A DNA stretch of 25,943 nt. It comes from Bacteroidota bacterium. GTDB lineage: Bacteria > Bacteroidota > Bacteroidia > NS11-12g > UBA955. The notes below the pieces were generated by a model that was not told the DNA's origin, searched no databases, and worked only from the letters and a program-made list of their open reading frames with translations. The translations under genes and the position numbers were made by a program. The stretch's first letter is position 1. Every line of letters starts with the position of its first letter. This document shows positions 8,449-17,051 of this stretch, piece by piece. The stretch is from the NCBI GenBank assembly GCA_947450015.1, contig CANFUB010000006.1, positions 1-25,943 on the forward strand, written 5' to 3'.

Positions 8449-9534
8449 TTATTCTAATATTATTTCTAACACCCTCAAAGTTGCATTACCATCCCAAAAC
8501 GCAGGTATTTCTCCTTTTTTATAGGTTCCGTTTTGTATCTGGGCTATATATTTCAAAATTTGTTCGATTTCAAAATTTACTAATGTGTTTGTGCCGGAGG
8601 TTAGTGTTACTGGTCGCTCTGTATTTGGCCGTAAGGTTAGGCAAGGTATTAATCTTTGAGTTGATTCCTCTTGGATACCACCACTATCAGTCAATATAAA
8701 ACTACATTCCTTTATTAATTTTTGAAACGAGAAGTAATCTAATGGATCAGTAATAATAAGACTTGATATATTTTTTAATGTATCAATAAGATGGTGTTTT
8801 TCCAAGTTTTTAATAGTTCTGGGATGAATTGGAAATACAACTTTAAGATTTTTAGGAATAGAGACAATTAAATCTAATATTTTTTGCATCCCTTCCAATG
8901 AATCGACATTAGCAGGTCTATGTATTGTCATTAATACGAATTCTTTTGATTCGACATCAAGTATATTTAAAATATCACTATGATCGATTTCTTCATCAAA
9001 AGCAAGCATAGTATCAATCATTGTATTTCCTACCATGAAGATTTTTTCAGGAGATTTTCCCTCAGCAAGTAGGTTTTTGCGCCCACTTTCTTCAGTAACT
9101 AAAAAAATATCTGTTAATTGATCTGTAATGATTCTATTGATTTCTTCAGGCATTGTATTATCGTTACTACGCAAACCACTTTCTAAATGCGCTAATTTTA
9201 TACTCATTTTATTTGCAACTAAAGCAGTAGCTAAGGTAGAATTTACATCACCTACAGCAACAATTACATCAGGTTTTGAATCTAAAAAATAAGCCTCTAA
9301 TTTAGACATGATTTCACCAATTTGAGCAGAAACCATTGTTGAGTTTAAATTAATAATATGATCAGGTTTTAGACCAAACTGTTCAAAAAATATCAATGAC
9401 ATTTTTTCATCAAAATGCTGCCCTGTATGAACTAATTCTATCTGTAAACCTTTAAATTCAGTTGCCAAACGTTTAAACTGAGTGACTTTAATAAAATTAG
9501 GCCTCGTACCTACAACTATAGTGATTTTTTTCAT
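8449..9534 (-). CDS. wecB: UDP-N-acetylglucosamine 2-epimerase (non-hydrolysing, WecB type)
   Basis: This enzyme interconverts UDP-GlcNAc and UDP-ManNAc in the cytoplasm, supplying ManNAc units or a precursor for ManNAcA or related sugars. At 361 residues it has the usual family length. The sequence shows VVGTRPNFIK (7-16, with Arg11), HTGQHFDEKMS (36-46), GDVNST (95-100, Asp96), HLESGLRS (116-123, Glu118), PEEINR (129-134), TIHRPANVD (203-211, His205) and LTDSGGIQEE, which binds UDP. These fit the catalytic Asp, Glu, Glu and His of E. coli WecB. No UDP-ManNAc dehydrogenase (WecC) is in the window, so either ManNAc is used directly or the oxidase lies elsewhere. The ATGA overlap with the upstream gene indicates coupling. 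Confidence 0.95.
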   Translation of the reverse strand: MKKITIVVGTRPNFIKVTQFKRLATEFKGLQIELVHTGQHFDEKMSLIFFEQFGLKPDHIINLNSTMVSAQIGEIMSKLEAYFLDSKPDVIVAVGDVNSTLATALVANKMSIKLAHLESGLRSNDNTMPEEINRIITDQLTDIFLVTEESGRKNLLAEGKSPEKIFMVGNTMIDTMLAFDEEIDHSDILNILDVESKEFVLMTIHRPANVDSLEGMQKILDLIVSIPKNLKVVFPIHPRTIKNLEKHHLIDTLKNISSLIITDPLDYFSFQKLIKECSFILTDSGGIQEESTQRLIPCLTLRPNTERPVTLTSGTNTLVNFEIEQILKYIAQIQNGTYKKGEIPAFWDGNATLRVLEIILE

Positions 9535-10889
9535 TTAAACTTTAAAATAGATTCAAATACTTCAACTAATTGAGCAGTACAGTTTGCTCTACTGTGTTGT
9601 TTAATAAAATCATTGTTTGGATACAATTGAATTTCTCCAGTCATAAAGTCATTAAGACTCTTGGCTGCAATTTCAGGTTCATCAGGATCCAAGATTAGTG
9701 ACATTCCAGAATTTTGAAGTATCTCTTTTTGTGCTCCGTCGGCAACAAAGGCAAGAATCGGTTTTTGATTCTGAAAATATTCAAATGTTTTACCTGCAAT
9801 ACTATAGTCCAAACCATTGATTACTTTGGCGGAAGTTATAAGCAGACAGTCTACGTCTCGCTGAAATGATATTGATTCCTCACGGCTTTTTACACCATGT
9901 TGGAAAACAATATCCTCTATGCCAAAATTATTAATCATGGCATTTAACCAAATTGGCTGCTTTCCTATGAAGTGTATTTCAATTTTTTTATAAATACTTG
10001 AATTTGTTTTTTGTAATGCTTTTAAAGCTGCAAAGAAAAAATATGGAGATCTATATTTCCAATCTTGAAGGTTCGGAACATATTGTAGTTTATGATGACC
10101 CTTCTTTTTATACCAAGGTTTTAGCAAATTTTCCCTTGCATTAGGGTCGTAATAAAAGGAACCGACATATCCGATTTTTATCTTCTCTTTACTAGTATCC
10201 AATTCTTGCCATTGCAATAACTCGCCCTCATATCCATTAGGAATATAAACGAACTTCTTTGAATCATTGATTTTGTTCAAGGTAATAAAATCAGCAATAG
10301 TTTGCTTCGAGGTAACGATAACCTTATGTGCATTATTTATATGTTTTAGTTCCTTATTCCTTTTGTACCAAAAATGCCAGTAAGAAAAATAAGGCGCCGT
10401 AAACCAATTTGACCAAGCATCTCTTAAATCAAGCACTAATGGAATTTTGTATGATTTACTAATTTTAGAGGCTAAATCAATTACACTAAATGGTGGGGCG
10501 GTACAAAAAATGATTTTTGGACTATATTTTTCGATTATATTTTCTATTTGCTCCAAAACATTTGATTCCCAATATTTATTTTCAACCCCATTTGGATAGC
10601 CAATAATATCAAATGATCGACGAAAAGTGCTTTGAGATTTTAAATTCAATCTAGATGCTATTCTAATAATTATTGCTTCTTCGTTTAAATTATCTAGAAG
10701 CTTTTCATCTAGAGATAAATTTACACTTGCATTTGCTATAGAATTATTATCGAGTGTTATAACTATTGGAATTATGCCTGAACCCATTAACTTATTGATA
10801 AACCCTATAGATCTGTATACACCTCCTACTTGTAATGGTGGAAACTCGTACGCAATAAATATGCAATATTGTTTATCTTTTGTATTCAA
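9531..10889 (-). CDS. Glycosyltransferase, GT4-like (TTG start)
   Basis: A 452-residue GT-B protein. The N-terminal domain has EFPPLQVGGVYRSIGF (15-30), the glycine loop typical of Bacteroidota glycan-cluster transferases, and LVLDLRDAWSNW (151-162). The C-terminal domain opens at IGYVGSFYYDP (about 239-249) and has GKTFEYFQNQKPILAF near 390, equivalent to the donor-site helix. An insert between YVGSF and the next strand (residues about 250-290, rich in Lys, Trp and Tyr) makes it longer than average. The start is TTG at 10887-10889: an in-frame TAA at 10905-10907 limits extension, and the next Met would remove the glycine loop. It is the first gene after the 259-base gap and so may be read from its own promoter. 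Confidence 0.88.
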   Translation of the reverse strand: MNTKDKQYCIFIAYEFPPLQVGGVYRSIGFINKLMGSGIIPIVITLDNNSIANASVNLSLDEKLLDNLNEEAIIIRIASRLNLKSQSTFRRSFDIIGYPNGVENKYWESNVLEQIENIIEKYSPKIIFCTAPPFSVIDLASKISKSYKIPLVLDLRDAWSNWFTAPYFSYWHFWYKRNKELKHINNAHKVIVTSKQTIADFITLNKINDSKKFVYIPNGYEGELLQWQELDTSKEKIKIGYVGSFYYDPNARENLLKPWYKKKGHHKLQYVPNLQDWKYRSPYFFFAALKALQKTNSSIYKKIEIHFIGKQPIWLNAMINNFGIEDIVFQHGVKSREESISFQRDVDCLLITSAKVINGLDYSIAGKTFEYFQNQKPILAFVADGAQKEILQNSGMSLILDPDEPEIAAKSLNDFMTGEIQLYPNNDFIKQHSRANCTAQLVEVFESILKFK

Positions 10890-11010
10890 ATAATAATTGT
10901 TTTTTTACTTATATTTATCTTTAAATTATTAATTATATAAAAAGAAAGGTAATTGCGAATTAATGATACATAATCATGAAACAATTGAAAATTTGTTTTA
11001 ACATTTCTAA

Positions 11011-11036
11011 TAGCCGGAATTTTCAAAATTATGCTA
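11011..11036. repeat. Imperfect inverted repeat overlapping the candidate promoter
   Basis: The outer arms TAGC (11011-11014) and GCTA (11033-11036) and the inner arms AATTT (11018-11022) and AAATT (11026-11030) are centred near 11024. The spacers between arms are 3 and 2 bases, so the dyad is slightly asymmetric. It covers the TAATTTTG box, as an operator might, but it is short and AT-rich and no regulator is encoded here. Confidence 0.3.
11024..11031 (-). promoter_or_regulatory. Candidate Bacteroidota -7 promoter element
   Basis: On the minus strand these bases read TAATTTTG, an exact fit to the Bacteroidota TAnnTTTG -7 box. A TTG lies upstream, but only 15 bases away instead of the usual 19-21, so the -33 element is poor. 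If used, transcription would start about 11017, giving an untranslated leader of roughly 130 bases before the TTG start at 10889. In such AT-rich DNA a chance match is quite possible. Confidence 0.3.
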
Positions 11037-11148
11037 TACTTTAAATCAATTCTTGTGAAATAATACGACTAAAAGATTATTCAAAAAACACTTTATGTAC
11101 ATGGACATTTTAATTAAAGCTCAATGATTTGGATTTTTTAACATTATT

Positions 11149-12327
11149 TCAGCAGTTATTTGTTTCAGAAAAACTTTGATACATTTTTAATAGATTTAAT
11201 TTGTGTACAGAATAGGAAAAATCGTTTTTAATTTTCAAGACTGATTCATGTATGTATGAATTGAAAAATAAAATCTTATACAATGCGTCAACAAAAGCAT
11301 CTATGTCATTCTCATTAATCAATAAGCCGTTTACATTATTTGTGACTAATTCTGGAATACCAGAATGATTTGTACTAACTACCGGAATTCCCATTGACAT
11401 CGCTTCCATAATAGCAGTAGGGATTCCTTCCTGATCACCATCCTTTGAGGTTATACTGTGATGAACGAAAACATTTGCTTCTGACAAGAAGTTAATAGCC
11501 TCAAATGGTATTACTTTACCAATAAGTAAAACATTTTTTGCCAAGTCCAATTTCTGAATTAATGATTTAATTTCATTTAAAAATGGACCGTCTCCACATA
11601 TTGTATAAGAAAATTTTAGATCCGGATAACTTTTTTTAAATTCCGACATGGCCTTTAACGTAGTTATATGTCCTTTTTTTTCCGTTAGCGAAGAAATTTG
11701 CAAAAATTTTAGTTCCCTTAATTCAATTAATTTTTCCTTGCTACTTCTTATCTCTTTGTTGAATAGATTTGTATCGATGCCACAACTTAATATTTCGCTT
11801 TGATTAATTCTATCCTTTATCTTATTTTCAACATTTTGTTTTAGTGAATTTGATACAAAGCAATATAATATATTGTCAAATCTGTTATATTTTTTGATAA
11901 ACTGTACATATCTTCCAATGCTCAATAATCTTGATGCATCATAACCATGAAATTGACAAACCACCTTCTGTTTTTTTATATCAATATTTTCAAGCAGCCA
12001 CAATGCCTCATTAAAAAACTGGCAATGAATGATATCAGGTTGATATTCCGAAACAATCTTTTTATAAATTTTGGATAATCCAGGATTTCTCAAAAAGAAA
12101 ATTGAATATTCATGTTTGAAAACTTTAAAAAATAATTTTTGAGCGAAGTTCAATTCTCTTGGTACGACCTTAACAGAAAAATTTCTATGATTAATTTCAT
12201 TTCCAGGTATAAAATTTGAACAGAGATACAAAACTTCATCACCTGATTCTAAAATTGCGTTAACAGAATTTCTAATAAAGGTGGTTGTTGCTCCTCCATA
12301 GGTTTCTGAGAACATTAATACTTTCAT
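11149..12327 (-). CDS. WcaL/AmsK-like GT4 glycosyltransferase
   Basis: A 392-residue GT4 glycosyltransferase similar in motif layout to the colanic acid and amylovoran enzymes WcaL and AmsK. Visible marks are SETYGGATTTFIRN (7-20), CQFHGYDAS (124-132), LQISSLTEKKGH (209-220), GDGPFLNE (245-252), and KDGDQEGIPTAIMEAMSMGI (295-314), which contains EX7E at E300-E308; DGDQEG is particularly typical of the WcaL type. HSGIPELV follows. It is the last gene before the 259-base gap and overlaps the upstream GT2 gene by 4 bases (ATGA). It should add a hexose to the lipid-linked oligosaccharide; whether galactose, as in some relatives, cannot be read from sequence. Confidence 0.9.
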   Translation of the reverse strand: MKVLMFSETYGGATTTFIRNSVNAILESGDEVLYLCSNFIPGNEINHRNFSVKVVPRELNFAQKLFFKVFKHEYSIFFLRNPGLSKIYKKIVSEYQPDIIHCQFFNEALWLLENIDIKKQKVVCQFHGYDASRLLSIGRYVQFIKKYNRFDNILYCFVSNSLKQNVENKIKDRINQSEILSCGIDTNLFNKEIRSSKEKLIELRELKFLQISSLTEKKGHITTLKAMSEFKKSYPDLKFSYTICGDGPFLNEIKSLIQKLDLAKNVLLIGKVIPFEAINFLSEANVFVHHSITSKDGDQEGIPTAIMEAMSMGIPVVSTNHSGIPELVTNNVNGLLINENDIDAFVDALYKILFFNSYIHESVLKIKNDFSYSVHKLNLLKMYQSFSETNNC

Positions 12328-13220
12328 TTAGATATCTTTAGCCTTCTTAATAAACCACGTACAGGTTTACTATTCGTAAGTAAAAAAATTCTACCACAAA
12401 AATGAATTTTTAAACTTGAGGTTAACCCAATCAAAGAAGAATCATTGGACATTTTAGCATACCATCCAATTTTATTCAATCGTGAAAGCAATGATATTTT
12501 CAGTTTTTTCTTATCTAAATCATACTTTTCCAAAACTGATAATTGAGTATAAAGTACCTGTAAATGACTGAAATACATTGTAATATAATCTTGACTCATG
12601 TTACCATTTATTCTTTTCATTATCATGACGTCTTTATCAAGAATTGATTTGAATTTGCAATTTTCCTTAAAAAGGCGAAACCAATAATCTAAATCTTCCA
12701 AACTTCTCAATTTAATATTAAAAAGACCTACTTTAATTATAAATTCTTTCCGAATCATAATACTCGAAGCTGAACCCGTGATGGGATTTCTTGAAATAAA
12801 ATCATAAAAAGTTAAATCTTTACTTTGAATCTCATTATTTTCAAATTCCAAATTATTTCCATCGAAAAATTTATAATTTGAGAAAACACAATCATATCCT
12901 TGTGTAATCTGCGAAACTTGATTTAATAATTTATTCGGCAACCAATAATCATCAGAATCAAGAAAACAAACTAAATCACCTATTGATTTTTTAATCCCCA
13001 CATTTCTAGCTGAGGATAGTCCACAATTTTCCTTGGAAATCACAATCAATTCCGAATATTTTTGCTTCAAGGCATCAAGTACCTCTGTAGTATTATCTGT
13101 GGAGCCATCGTTAACTACAATACACTCAAAATTTCTGTAACTCTGGTCGAACACTGACTCAACACACCTAGTGAGATACAAAGCGTAATTATATGTTGGA
13201 ATAATTACAGAAACTTTCAT
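12324..13220 (-). CDS. GT2-family glycosyltransferase
   Basis: A 298-residue inverting GT-A glycosyltransferase, the only GT2 in the window. It begins VSVIIPTYNYALYLTRCVES (3-22), with the nucleotide-binding VVNDGSTDNT at 35-44 and the metal-binding DXD motif as FLDSDDYWLP (87-96, D88/D90/D91). The acceptor-side general base region is LEDLDYWFRLF (around 166-176), with a conserved Glu-Asp pair. There are no membrane helices, so it is a simple cytoplasmic transferase and not a processive synthase. The start abuts the FkbM stop with no gap (TAAATG). Donor sugar unknown. Confidence 0.93.
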   Translation of the reverse strand: MKVSVIIPTYNYALYLTRCVESVFDQSYRNFECIVVNDGSTDNTTEVLDALKQKYSELIVISKENCGLSSARNVGIKKSIGDLVCFLDSDDYWLPNKLLNQVSQITQGYDCVFSNYKFFDGNNLEFENNEIQSKDLTFYDFISRNPITGSASSIMIRKEFIIKVGLFNIKLRSLEDLDYWFRLFKENCKFKSILDKDVMIMKRINGNMSQDYITMYFSHLQVLYTQLSVLEKYDLDKKKLKISLLSRLNKIGWYAKMSNDSSLIGLTSSLKIHFCGRIFLLTNSKPVRGLLRRLKISK

Positions 13221-14018
13221 TTAGATAAAAAAATGATAACAAGGATTAATATCAGATTTCCAAGCAATCGAATAACGATAGCCGTAAGCAGTCAGTTTGT
13301 CGACTAGCTCTTTTAAATAACCTTTTTCTGGATGAATCATTAAAATTAAAAATCTCGGTTTAATATTTAACTCTATCAGTTGATCAACTAATGTAAACTC
13401 ACCGCCTTCACAATTACTTTTAATAAGTTGAAGATTATTTACATCAACATTTTTTAATATTTCAGCTAAGGTAATTGTTTGTATGACGATAGATTTTTTA
13501 GATGGAGCATCCTCAACTGTTTTACCCCATGACCCATCATTATTATCAACTAAAAATCGACTTTCTGAACTAGAGCCAATAGCGTATGGAACTATTTTTA
13601 TGTTAAGATGATTCTTTATCGAATGACGCTTAAGATATTCTAGTGAAATTGGATTTGGTTCTACACATATTATTTTAACTCCAATAAAATATTTTGATAA
13701 AATTGTTGAATAAATTCCATTATGACTACCAACATCAAGTACTAACTCTTTTTGATTCAAAATTAAATTATCAGGAAAATATCTTTTGAAATCGTTTCCC
13801 ATCAAATGATCAAGTATGTAATCATCGACAGGATCATAGCCTAAATATATTTTAGCATTATTATTTAATTTAACACTAATTCGAAGATTAATGTACGGCT
13901 TTAAACTTTTGTACAATCCAAATTTAAATTTTTCTTTGATATAAAAAGGTGAAGATTTGTATACTTCATATCTAAATTTTAAATTGTTCCATATTCGCTT
14001 AATTATAGTTACTTCCAT
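13221..14018 (-). CDS. FkbM-family SAM-dependent methyltransferase
   Basis: A 265-residue methyltransferase of the FkbM family, which usually O-methylates hydroxyls on polyketides or sugars. SAM-binding motif I is LVLDVGSHNGIYST (92-105), followed by the acidic end of strand 2 at ICVEPNP (117-123, Glu120) and the family block IKSNCEGGEFTLV (199-211). It lies among glycosyltransferases, overlapping the upstream GT4 by 10 bases, so methylation of a sugar residue in this glycan is the likely job. Such O-methylation can also cap a chain end. Which hydroxyl is modified is unknown. Confidence 0.9.
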   Translation of the reverse strand: MEVTIIKRIWNNLKFRYEVYKSSPFYIKEKFKFGLYKSLKPYINLRISVKLNNNAKIYLGYDPVDDYILDHLMGNDFKRYFPDNLILNQKELVLDVGSHNGIYSTILSKYFIGVKIICVEPNPISLEYLKRHSIKNHLNIKIVPYAIGSSSESRFLVDNNDGSWGKTVEDAPSKKSIVIQTITLAEILKNVDVNNLQLIKSNCEGGEFTLVDQLIELNIKPRFLILMIHPEKGYLKELVDKLTAYGYRYSIAWKSDINPCYHFFI

Positions 14019-15223
14019 GCGCGCTGAATTTTTTTAAAGTCGTTTAGATAAGTTAAAATCTTTGTTACATATTTATCTACCGAAAGATTGTTAGCAATAT
14101 TTCTACCTTTAGAAATCAATTCATTTACTAATTCTTCATTGTTATATATTGATAGAATATGTTCTACTAGTTCAAACTCGTTAGTAGGTTCAAATAGTAA
14201 TACCGCGTCTTTTAGCTGCTCAACTGCTCCTGACACTCTAGAAGCAATTACAGGACAATCAAGACTAAAGGCTTCAAGCGGGGGTAAATTATCCGGTCCA
14301 ACGAATGAACAATAAACAAGTGCTTTCGCATTTTTGTAAAGTTGAACCAAGAATTGAAAATCAATTAATCCTAAGAATTCAATTTGTTCAGAAATATTTA
14401 ATTCAATAGCTTTTATTTTCAGAAATTCTAAATTACCACAATCCTTTCCGCATAGAATCAATTTCGGTCTAAAATTGTAATTGTTTTTTAATATTTTCAA
14501 AGCTTCAAAAAGTACGATATGGTTTTTTTGTGGTGTATATCTAGAAGGATAAAATAAAAATTGTGTTAAGGAGACTTCCTTAGTATCATCACTTTGAAAA
14601 GTCGTAACCGCTGTATTTAAAACAGGAGTGAAAAAAGGATTTATTATTATTTTTTCATTTGAAACTCCATAAAATTTAATTACTTGATTTCGCAATATTT
14701 TAGTACTAACAACTATAAAAGTAGCTTTTCTGTAATAATCTGTAGCTTTTCTATTCCAAGAGACCCAATTTATAAAGTTATTATTCTCAGGCAAATATGG
14801 ATTAACTAAATCATAACAATCCAAGCAAGTAGCTATATAAGGTACATCTACCTCTTCATTAGAATAAATATTCCAAACAACGTCTATTTTATTGTCTGAT
14901 ATGGCGCGTTGTAATGGGGACTTCAAAAAAATCTCATTTAAATAAGATGAATTTCTGACTATACTTAGTCTCTTTAATATCGTCTTAAAAATTTTTGACA
15001 ATTTTGATTTAGGAAATTGATTAATGCGATTTGTAAAATTTTTGAGATCAATTATGTCAAGTGAAATATCAACTTTGCCAGTACCGATATCTTTTGCGAT
15101 TATTATAAATTTAAAGTTATCTAAATCATTAATCTTGGACAATTGGTTGATTATAGCTTGTTCAAAATGACTTCCAGAGATAACTTCTGAATCTAACTTT
15201 TCTATTATAATTCCAACCCTCAT
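14009..15223 (-). CDS. GT4-family glycosyltransferase
   Basis: A 404-residue GT-B glycosyltransferase. The second domain starts FLFYPSRYTPQKNHIVLFEA (222-241), which fits the conserved phosphate-binding Arg (R228) and Lys (K233). The donor site appears as SFVGPDNLPPLEAFSLDCPV (306-325), the GPDNLPPLEA variant seen in many mannosyltransferase-like GT4s. SGAVEQL follows as the nucleotide loop. The N-terminal domain has VVWNIYSNEEVDVPYIATCLD at about 115-135. It overlaps the DegT aminotransferase gene by 4 bases and the FkbM gene by 10 bases. Specificity unknown. Confidence 0.9.
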   Translation of the reverse strand: MRVGIIIEKLDSEVISGSHFEQAIINQLSKINDLDNFKFIIIAKDIGTGKVDISLDIIDLKNFTNRINQFPKSKLSKIFKTILKRLSIVRNSSYLNEIFLKSPLQRAISDNKIDVVWNIYSNEEVDVPYIATCLDCYDLVNPYLPENNNFINWVSWNRKATDYYRKATFIVVSTKILRNQVIKFYGVSNEKIIINPFFTPVLNTAVTTFQSDDTKEVSLTQFLFYPSRYTPQKNHIVLFEALKILKNNYNFRPKLILCGKDCGNLEFLKIKAIELNISEQIEFLGLIDFQFLVQLYKNAKALVYCSFVGPDNLPPLEAFSLDCPVIASRVSGAVEQLKDAVLLFEPTNEFELVEHILSIYNNEELVNELISKGRNIANNLSVDKYVTKILTYLNDFKKIQRAWK

Positions 15224-16314
15224 AATAATGATTTTAATACCTCCGAAATATCAGCTGGCGCTAACCCCAACCCACTTGGCAAATAAAACCCATTTCTGGC
15301 CATTTTTTCTGCTACTGGGTAATACTCATTGATAAACAATCCCATTTTTTGAAATATGGGTTGCTCATGCATGCACCAGAAGAATGGCCTTGTACCTATT
15401 TGTTGGTCATTAAGTTTTTTAACTGTTTGCTCGCACAATTCTTGGGTTTCTGCAACTAAGCCAAAAACCCAGTAAATGTTTTCTGCGTAATTCGTTCTTG
15501 CTAACGGCAGTTGAAAGCCTTTTAAATTCTTTAACCCCTCTTGATAAGCCATACCAATCTCGCGCTTTTTAACAATATGAGAATGTATCTTTTCAAGCTG
15601 CGCCAAACCGAGTGCTGCTTGCATGTTAGTCATACGGTAATTCCAACCGAGCTCTTCGTGCACAAACCGTCTGCCTTTGGGCTCAAAAGCAAGATTTCTG
15701 AGTTTCTTACAGCGCTCACTTAACTTTTCATCGTTGGTTACAATCATACCACCTTCTCCGGTAGTGATGTGCTTATTTGGGTAGAAACTAAATGTTGAAA
15801 TAGTTCCAAAACTACCGCACTTTCTGCCATTATAGGTTTGCCCATGCATTTCTGCGGCATCCTCAATTAAATACAACCCATGCTTTTCGCATAATTCTAG
15901 AATTGGGTCCATGTCTACTGGCAAGCCATAAATATGAACGACTAAAATAGCTTTGGTCCTCGGCGTAATTTTAGCTTCTAATTGGCTAACGTCCATGTTC
16001 CAAGTTAATGGGTCGGAGTCAACCAAAACAGGAATAGCGCCCGCTGTGACAATTGATTGAATTGGTGAGATAATCGTAAATGTAGGCGCAATTACTTCGT
16101 CACCTTCTCCTAGGTCTAACGCTTTGAAAGCAATATCTAAACCAGCTGAACCATTACTAACAGCGATTCCAAACCTTCTATCTACATACTTTGAGAATTC
16201 TTCTTCAAATTTTTTAATAAATGGCCCTTCACTTGAAATCCAGCCCGTCTCAATGCATTCTAGTAAATATTGCTTTTCATTACCGGATAAAAGGGGTGTG
16301 TTAACTGGTATCAT
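15220..16314 (-). CDS. DegT/DnrJ/EryC1-family sugar aminotransferase
   Basis: A 364-residue PLP-dependent aminotransferase that should convert a nucleotide-linked keto-sugar to an amino sugar using glutamate or glutamine. Family marks are AVSNGSAGLDIAFKAL (51-66), GDEVIAPTFT (71-80), the PLP ring and nitrogen-binding LIEDAAEMHGQ (149-159, Asp152), and the Schiff-base lysine K181 in FSFYPNKHITTGEGGM (175-190). The layout resembles perosamine synthetase-type enzymes, but position on the sugar (C3 or C4) and the stereochemistry cannot be decided. It overlaps the methyltransferase gene by 4 bases, and that pairing suggests the amino group may next be methylated. The dehydratase that would supply its keto-sugar is not in the window. 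Confidence 0.93.
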   Translation of the reverse strand: MIPVNTPLLSGNEKQYLLECIETGWISSEGPFIKKFEEEFSKYVDRRFGIAVSNGSAGLDIAFKALDLGEGDEVIAPTFTIISPIQSIVTAGAIPVLVDSDPLTWNMDVSQLEAKITPRTKAILVVHIYGLPVDMDPILELCEKHGLYLIEDAAEMHGQTYNGRKCGSFGTISTFSFYPNKHITTGEGGMIVTNDEKLSERCKKLRNLAFEPKGRRFVHEELGWNYRMTNMQAALGLAQLEKIHSHIVKKREIGMAYQEGLKNLKGFQLPLARTNYAENIYWVFGLVAETQELCEQTVKKLNDQQIGTRPFFWCMHEQPIFQKMGLFINEYYPVAEKMARNGFYLPSGLGLAPADISEVLKSLL

Positions 16315-17051
16315 ATCTTTAATAATTTAACAGTAATTGCCCAAGTTTTTAATGAAGGTTGCGCACTGCTATGTAAATCGAAAAATTCAACAACTTCAAA
16401 ACCTGTTTGGGCTGCAAAATTTTGAATTTCTGGAATAGAAAAAAACCGCATTGTATGTTGTTCGACAATTCGTTGTGTATGATTTTGATCTTCTTTACTT
16501 TCAACCAAAATGTCAAAACTAACATTTCCAACATTTTTATTAATGTCGAGTATTGTACTCGATTCTCGCGTTACCTTAATCTGGTTGTTTTCAAAGGTTT
16601 TAATTCTGTGCTCAAACCCTAGGTAGTATACAGCTGGTGCAAACCAAAAGTCAAAAATAAAGACACCTCCGGGTTTTAAATGTCGATAAACGCTCTTCAA
16701 ACAATTCAATACGGATTCATTTTCTGTCAAATATGAAATCACATGAAACATTGAAATAGTGGCGTCATATAGATCATTTAATTCGAAATGCTCAATATTC
16801 GCCTGTTGAGCTATGAAATTGGGAATTTTCTTCTCATTTGCAAGAGCGACCATAGAAACGCTAAGATCCAAACCGGTAATTGAACAACCAAGTTCTGAAA
16901 ATACTGCAGCATGTCCACCACTGCCACTCCCGAGTTCCAAAAGTTTGGGTGAAGGTTTTCCAATTTTATCAAATACGTTCTTAGCTTCAGAAGAATAATC
17001 TTTTGAATTATAGATTAAATCGTAATACTGGCTGTAAAGATTAAACTGCAT
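16311..17051 (-). CDS. Class I SAM-dependent methyltransferase, possible sugar N-methyltransferase
   Basis: A 246-residue Rossmann-fold methyltransferase. Motif I is LLELGSGSGGHAA (37-49), followed by the ribose-binding acidic residue in TGLDLS (Asp62). MFHVISYLT (101-109) and HLKPGGVFIFDFWFAPAV (124-141) come next. The FDFW block and overall length recall N,N-dimethyltransferases acting on nucleotide-linked amino sugars (TylM1/DesVI type). I infer N-methylation because it lies directly between the DegT aminotransferase and a cupin. O-methylation or another acceptor is possible. It shares one base with the cupin gene (TAATG) and 4 bases with the aminotransferase, so the three are translationally coupled. 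Confidence 0.85.
   Translation of the reverse strand: MQFNLYSQYYDLIYNSKDYSSEAKNVFDKIGKPSPKLLELGSGSGGHAAVFSELGCSITGLDLSVSMVALANEKKIPNFIAQQANIEHFELNDLYDATISMFHVISYLTENESVLNCLKSVYRHLKPGGVFIFDFWFAPAVYYLGFEHRIKTFENNQIKVTRESSTILDINKNVGNVSFDILVESKEDQNHTQRIVEQHTMRFFSIPEIQNFAAQTGFEVVEFFDLHSSAQPSLKTWAITVKLLKI

Larger units (their letters stand above)
10890..11148. other. Only sizeable intergenic gap (259 bp), AT-rich
   Basis: This is the single break in an otherwise gapless run of genes. It separates an upstream block (wzc to the WcaL-like glycosyltransferase) from a downstream block (glycosyltransferase, wecB and the rest). I see no ORF worth calling and no tRNA. I see no GC-rich hairpin followed by a T-run that would make a clear terminator in either direction. 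It does hold a candidate Bacteroidota -7 element and a small imperfect dyad, both listed separately. It may be a secondary promoter region or a scar of cluster rearrangement. Confidence 0.7.

Noticed and set aside
10985..11026. 9-bp inverted repeat (TTGAAAATT / AATTTTCAA) as a terminator
   Set aside because: The stem is AT-only with a 24-base loop and no T-run placed for termination; too weak to call.
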